From Isoetes taiwanensis (lineage: Eukaryota > Streptophyta > Lycopodiopsida > Isoetales > Isoetaceae), in assembly GCA_021234155.1 (NCBI GenBank), contig JAJEKV010000073.1, forward strand, positions 684,213-748,212: a stretch of 64,000 nt of DNA, written 5' to 3'. Below the pieces are notes generated by a model. That model saw only the letters and a list, made by a program, of their open reading frames with translations, was not told the DNA's origin and searched no databases. Positions 60,062-64,000 of this stretch are shown piece by piece. Each line of letters starts with the position of its first letter. The stretch's first letter is position 1. A program made the translations under genes and the position numbers.

Positions 60062-61580
60062 TTATTGCTTGAAAAGCTCACCAGGATCCTCATTTTTCTC
60101 TTGGCTTAAGGACACTGGCTGTTGCTTAAAAAGCTCACCAGTTCCTTCCATCTGAGGCTCAACCCGACCTGGAAAAAGATTCTGAACAGGAAATTCAGAT
60201 ATTTTATGGGAACATTCCCCCTTTTCCCGAGTAGAGGGGGAATTACGAGAATTTGGAGAATTTGGAGAGCTCTTCTCTGATGAGGGTTCCCTAATTGTAA
60301 TTCCTCTGTTCAGAACCTTGACATTCCCTTCATCAGATTTTCTAATCCAAGTCATTTTTCCTTTTTTTTGGGCCAACGATGTCTGCTCTGCCTTTTCCCG
60401 CTCCTCTCTAATTCTCTGCTTGCGAGCCTTTCTTTTCACACTTCCATTAACATTTTGCTTCTTAAGGGCCGAAGAAGGCTTTTTATAAGGAGTGACCCAC
60501 TGATTAGGGGGCTCAACATTTGTTTTCCTCTCTACAAAGCCTTTGCAAACTCCGCCTCCGTGCAATCTGATACCACATGCACTGCAGGGGGTGGGGATTC
60601 CTCGCCACTGCAGGGGGAGGCATTTCTTCAACCCAAAGTAATCACAATAGTCAATTCTTTTAGGAATTGGCTTGAGAAGATCCAATTGGACCCAGACCCT
60701 TGGGGGTTGATCCGGCATTGTTTCCATACCAATGGTCACCTAATTCCTGAAACAAGTTTTTTAGAATCTCCTCACTCCAGTAAATTGGGCTAAGGCCTTG
60801 AACTGAAGTCCATGCAGGGTGGAAAAGCTGCTTAATATCCCGAGGATCAAAGGCCGGATACCATTTTTGGAAAAAGATTTGAGTGTTTGCCTTCGTGATC
60901 GTGCCCTGTTTGAGCAGCATTTTGACAGAAATTTCGTTTCCACATTCCACAATAAAAAAAGGAAAATCAAGCCAGTAGATTTTTGAAATTGAAATGCTGT
61001 CAACTAGCTTTTCGAGCTCGGCTCTTATCATTGGGAGTTTCACTCCCTCATGCCTTACACAGCCGATTACTGCTCGATTGGCCATTTGTTTTAGTCTAGC
61101 TTCCACAAATGGGTTTTTCAGGATTTTACCGTGGAAAACATGCTTTGCCTTTTGCTCTACAATTCCAGCTTCTTCCTCTTGCAAATGGTTCAAATGTTCC
61201 AGAATTGGCTTCACAATGTTCTGCTGCCTTTGGACTGCTCCCATCCCCAACTGTTGCCTCGTCGTCACCATGTTTCCGTTCGTCTTCTCCGACTCCAATT
61301 TTGGTTCCGTTAGATAGGTAAAGAAATCTCCAAAGGTTACCAGAAGGTCAGAATTCCCTTCGACTTCCTTTTCCTTTCCCAATTCTTTAGCACCATAATG
61401 ACTGCCCGCTAAATTCTGACTTTTAACAGAGCCCAAATCCATTAATATTTGTGCCAATTTCTTCTTTTCAATGTCTGACATGACAGACATCCTTTTGGCA
61501 ATCATTGTTAGATCATTCTGTTCAGAATCTGAAACCTGACATACCATCCCATTGTCCGAAATATTGTTTTTGTTTTCCAT
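60062..61580 (-). pseudogene. LINE ORF1 (DUF4283 and CCHC knuckle), frameshifted
   Basis: ORF1 proteins of plant L1-like elements bind their RNA to form the particle used in retrotransposition. The Met at 61,580 opens a 306-codon frame with a DUF4283-like region (RAVIGCVRHEGVKLPMIRAE ... WLDFPFFIVECG ... KWYPAFDPRD). The frame changes near 60,720, and the second frame (to 60,062) carries the rest: WVQLDLLKPIPKRI, then a CCHC zinc knuckle (CSACGIRLHGGGVC, spacing C-x2-C-x4-H-x4-C), a basic region and a C-terminus with two GELFKQQP-like repeats. The two frames overlap by 80 bases, so a single indel explains the break. Confidence 0.85.
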
Positions 61581-61649
61581 TGCAAACTAACCGAACTACA
61601 ACTACTTCTAACCAAATTTGCAGTGCTGCGTGTTCAACTTTTTGTTTTT

Positions 61650-61928
61650 TTATGAATAAATTCTGACTGAGATTTTTTCATTTTGCCAATCACAAAAAAC
61701 CCAAAAAACACCAGTGGCAGTAGCATTTCTATCCCCCACAAATTCTCCTAACCAAGATTCTTCTGCAAGGACCGGTTCTTCAAGATTATGCGCAAAAATG
61801 TAGGTAAACAGATGACCAGGGAAGAACTGCTGCATAACCAGTGAATTCCATAGTTCATTTGGTTCTCCTTGAAGCCATCCACATGAATGCCGAGCCCCTT
61901 GTTCCAGAATCGCGAATACCCTTACCAT
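61650..61928 (-). CDS. Short ORF in LINE 5' region
   Basis: A 92-codon frame lies on the LINE strand about 70 bases upstream of the ORF1 start. It has an aromatic-rich middle (FFPGHLFTYIFAH) and acidic stretches, and no recognised domain. It may be an upstream ORF of the LINE, a captured host exon or chance. Being free of stops in an element whose other ORFs are broken is only weak evidence for coding. Confidence 0.3.
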   Translation of the reverse strand: MVRVFAILEQGARHSCGWLQGEPNELWNSLVMQQFFPGHLFTYIFAHNLEEPVLAEESWLGEFVGDRNATATGVFWVFCDWQNEKISVRIYS

Positions 61929-62006
61929 GGCGCACCGTGCAAGCGCTCAGGAAAATTCGGAGATCCACCGCCAACCGCCATATCCGAAAAATGAATGATC
62001 CGAATC

Positions 62007-62017
62007 AGTACAAGTGT
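62007..62017. repeat. LINE target-site duplication, right
   Basis: AGTACAAGTGT, matching 50,135-50,145; array sequence resumes directly after it. Confidence 0.95.
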
Positions 62018-64000
62018 ATCAAAGTTTTATCTCCTGTTATAACTGTTTTGTGAATGATAATTGCTCAATTTCTTAGATTGATGAAGCTTGAGCTTTGCCA
62101 TCAGAACCATAACTTTGATAGAGATTTGTGAAGCCTTAGCTTTCACAGAGAATTGCCGTCTCTGCTTCAAGACCATAACTCCATAACTGTGCATATTTGT
62201 GCATCTACAGGTTCCTGTACGGATGGAGGATGTGATTGCATTTATTAATAAGAGTATGCATGTTCTGCAGGATTTTTCTACTTAACTGCATATTCCGGCA
62301 AGATGTTATTCTTGAGCAACTGCCATTGCTGCACCCCAAGGAAACAACATTCATAAGGTATGTTTTGAATATTTTCTGGCATGTGCGATGTATTGCCCCT
62401 GCTTTCAGGTTTTGCAGTAGCAGGCATATAGAGAGATGTCATAAGCATGAGTTCTAAGCATGAGTTAATGGCAAGATTTCCATAATAGGATGGAGTTATG
62501 ATGCCTTTGTAAGTTTACTCTACTTTTCATGCTTACAGTAGAGCTTACATTCATCCTTCACTCATTGAATTCTGTATGTAGTCTGGTGTACTTCAAAAAA
62601 CCAAGCATCACGAAACCACCAAATCCATAGCAAGGGTCCTCATTTTATGTAGCAAAAGTTTTGAGAACATGCTATAATGCATTTTATTATGACTATTTGG
62701 ATTTGATTGCCCATTTGATGCAAGTTATATTAGCAGGTGCCCCGTATACCAAATATGTTTCTCATCAAATGAAAAATGGAAAAGATCCATTATCAAGCAT
62801 AAGATCTGATCTGGACCTTCATGTACAATCTAAAACATGTGCCCACATGCAAAGATGTAAGCTTTCTAAGCTGTTTGGGATTGTAAGATCTAGAGTTCCA
62901 ATTTCTAATTGACTTTTGTTGGCCTATTCATTATACACATCAAGATATTGGCTTCAAAATGACCTCAATTGGTGGGTGAAATCCCGGTGAAATAAGGTCC
63001 TTCTCTGGTTGTAGACCTATTCGATGCTATCCTTTACAGTTCATTTATGCATCACAGGAAATAAAACTTCATACGAATGAGTAATGTATCTTCAGCTCAA
63101 GATTTGTCTGAGTGATTTTGCAAGGTCGAACCATGTAGAGATTTGTGATCTGCTATAATTAATCGAGTGATATACGAGCATTTGGTTCTTTAAAAAAGCC
63201 CTCTGCCTCTCCACTTTATGATTTATGTGCAATGCATTCCGGCAAGTGGGAAACTTTTTGTATTTTTTTTTCAGGCCACTTTGCTAAGGTTATGGGGAGC
63301 TTAGCAGCCGGGAAAAATTTCTGATTGCTCAAAAATTAAAGCTTTCCTTCGTATGATTTTCCATGATTTTGGAGTCTTTTCTAATCTTTCCTCTTTGGCT
63401 CTTCTTATCGGATTGCAGATGTTATGCATGCCGCCATTTACTGCGCACTTTGGAAACAAAACCGTTCCTAAGACCTATGCCTGTGGGTTGTAATCTTAGA
63501 AACGGATTTGCTTGAGTTTTCTTCATATATTTTTCTTCTGGCTACTCTTTCAACAACCCAAAAATTTAGTTATTTCTTAACTGCATGATTTGAGTATCGA
63601 TTTGGACCGATTTATATGATTTGCCCATCTTTTCTTATTCCAGCTGTCCGAGGCAACAAACGCAACGATGTACTGCAGCTTAGAAGATCGTGTTCTTCCT
63701 GTTCTTTGATCCTTTGATGATGGATGTTGAAGTTTTCATTTTCCAGCTTTAGGAAAATGTGTAGCATTTTGGTATGCATGTCAAGATTCCGAAATTGCTT
63801 CGTGCCCTACTTTCTGGCTATTCACTCCAAACGAGGTACAGATTTATGCTATATTGGTTAATTTGGTATTGCTTTGATAGATGGATTAGTTGAACGGATT
63901 TACCATTATAGTACAAGTGTATCAAAGTTTTATCTCCTGTTATAACTGTTTTGTGGATGATAATTGCTCAATTTCTTAGATTGATGAAGCTTGAGCTTTG
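62018..64000 (+). repeat. Tandem array continues (rest of unit 6, unit 7)
   Basis: Unit 6 resumes at ATCAAAGTTTTATCTCC and ends at about 63,236. Unit 7 begins at 63,237 and runs off the window. With the LINE and one target copy removed, the unit 6 to 7 period is 1,904 bp. Unit 6 has a small deletion of TAGCTGCAGACGACCTCGAA-like sequence near 62,917. Confidence 0.92.

Larger units (their letters stand above)
50146..62006 (-). mobile_element. Full-length L1-like LINE, split by Copia
   Basis: A minus-strand non-LTR retrotransposon of about 6.5 kb once the nested Copia is removed. It has a poly(A) tail (T run 50,146-50,171), an 11-bp target duplication, a 5' region, ORF1 with a zinc knuckle, and ORF2 with endonuclease, reverse transcriptase and a C-terminal zf-RVT-like region. 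It sits in unit 6 of the tandem array and is itself cut at 51,977/57,301. ORF1 and ORF2 carry frameshifts and stops, so this copy is inactive. Confidence 0.95.

Noticed and set aside
41152-62912. The 73- and 83-codon frames repeated in each array unit as real small proteins
   Set aside because: They overlap splice-like borders, vary by replacement changes between units, have no recognisable domain, and stay open mainly because the units are recent copies.

Overview
This window is nuclear DNA of a multicellular plant. The evidence is consistent: canonical GT-AG introns; L1-like non-LTR elements whose ORF1 is of the DUF4283 type and whose ORF2 ends in a plant zf-RVT-like region; Ty1/Copia and Ty3/Gypsy remnants with Met-tRNA-like primer sites; and a nepenthesin-type aspartic protease remnant. 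There is no bacterial organisation. A transposase-like family that I associate mainly with animals and some non-seed plants suggests a fern, lycophyte or bryophyte, but the sequence alone cannot settle this. I see no convincingly intact host gene; nearly everything is repeat, transposon or pseudogene.

Layout. 0.5-3.5 kb: a spliced Ulp1/SENP-like protease remnant and an unrecognised spliced coding remnant, both on the plus strand. 4-7.2 kb: copy A (minus strand) of a Cys-rich DDE-transposase-like gene. 7.4-11.7 kb: a truncated Ty3/Gypsy element (minus strand) with one 2.3-kb LTR that cuts into a protein-kinase fragment. 11.7-18.1 kb: a local duplication field built from a kinase pseudogene and its 3' flank, including two tandem copies with a 1,494-bp offset. 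18.4-24.1 kb: three copies of an AT-rich repeat carrying a short LINE fragment, a SINE-like insertion and a LINE ORF1-type retrocopy. 24.1-30 kb: mostly non-coding, with a kinase fragment, microsatellites, hairpins and a poly(T)-marked retro-insertion. 30.3-33.3 kb: copy B (plus strand) of the transposase-like family. 33.9-36.9 kb: a nepenthesin-like protease pseudogene with a partial tandem duplication. 37.4-39.5 kb: exon remnants of an unrecognised minus-strand gene. 39.8-64 kb: a tandem array of about 1.9-kb units that runs off the window.

The array gives a clear insertion history. Unit 6 was split by a full-length L1-like LINE (50,146-62,006, minus strand, 11-bp target duplication), and that LINE was then split by a Ty1/Copia element (51,978-57,300, plus strand, 5-bp target duplication). 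The order is array, then LINE, then Copia.

The strongest candidate for something little described is the transposase-like family. Copies A and B are strongly diverged but share the same order of motifs (an HPRN-type region, a Cys-rich region, VVDFAENY, SDG, GHGxGEHDG, a CFCxxC module) and a phase-0 intron at the same codon. A second point worth checking is technical: differences between near-identical repeats (array unit 3, the Copia 3' LTR) cluster at CAG/CTG motifs, so some frame breaks here may be consensus errors rather than biology.
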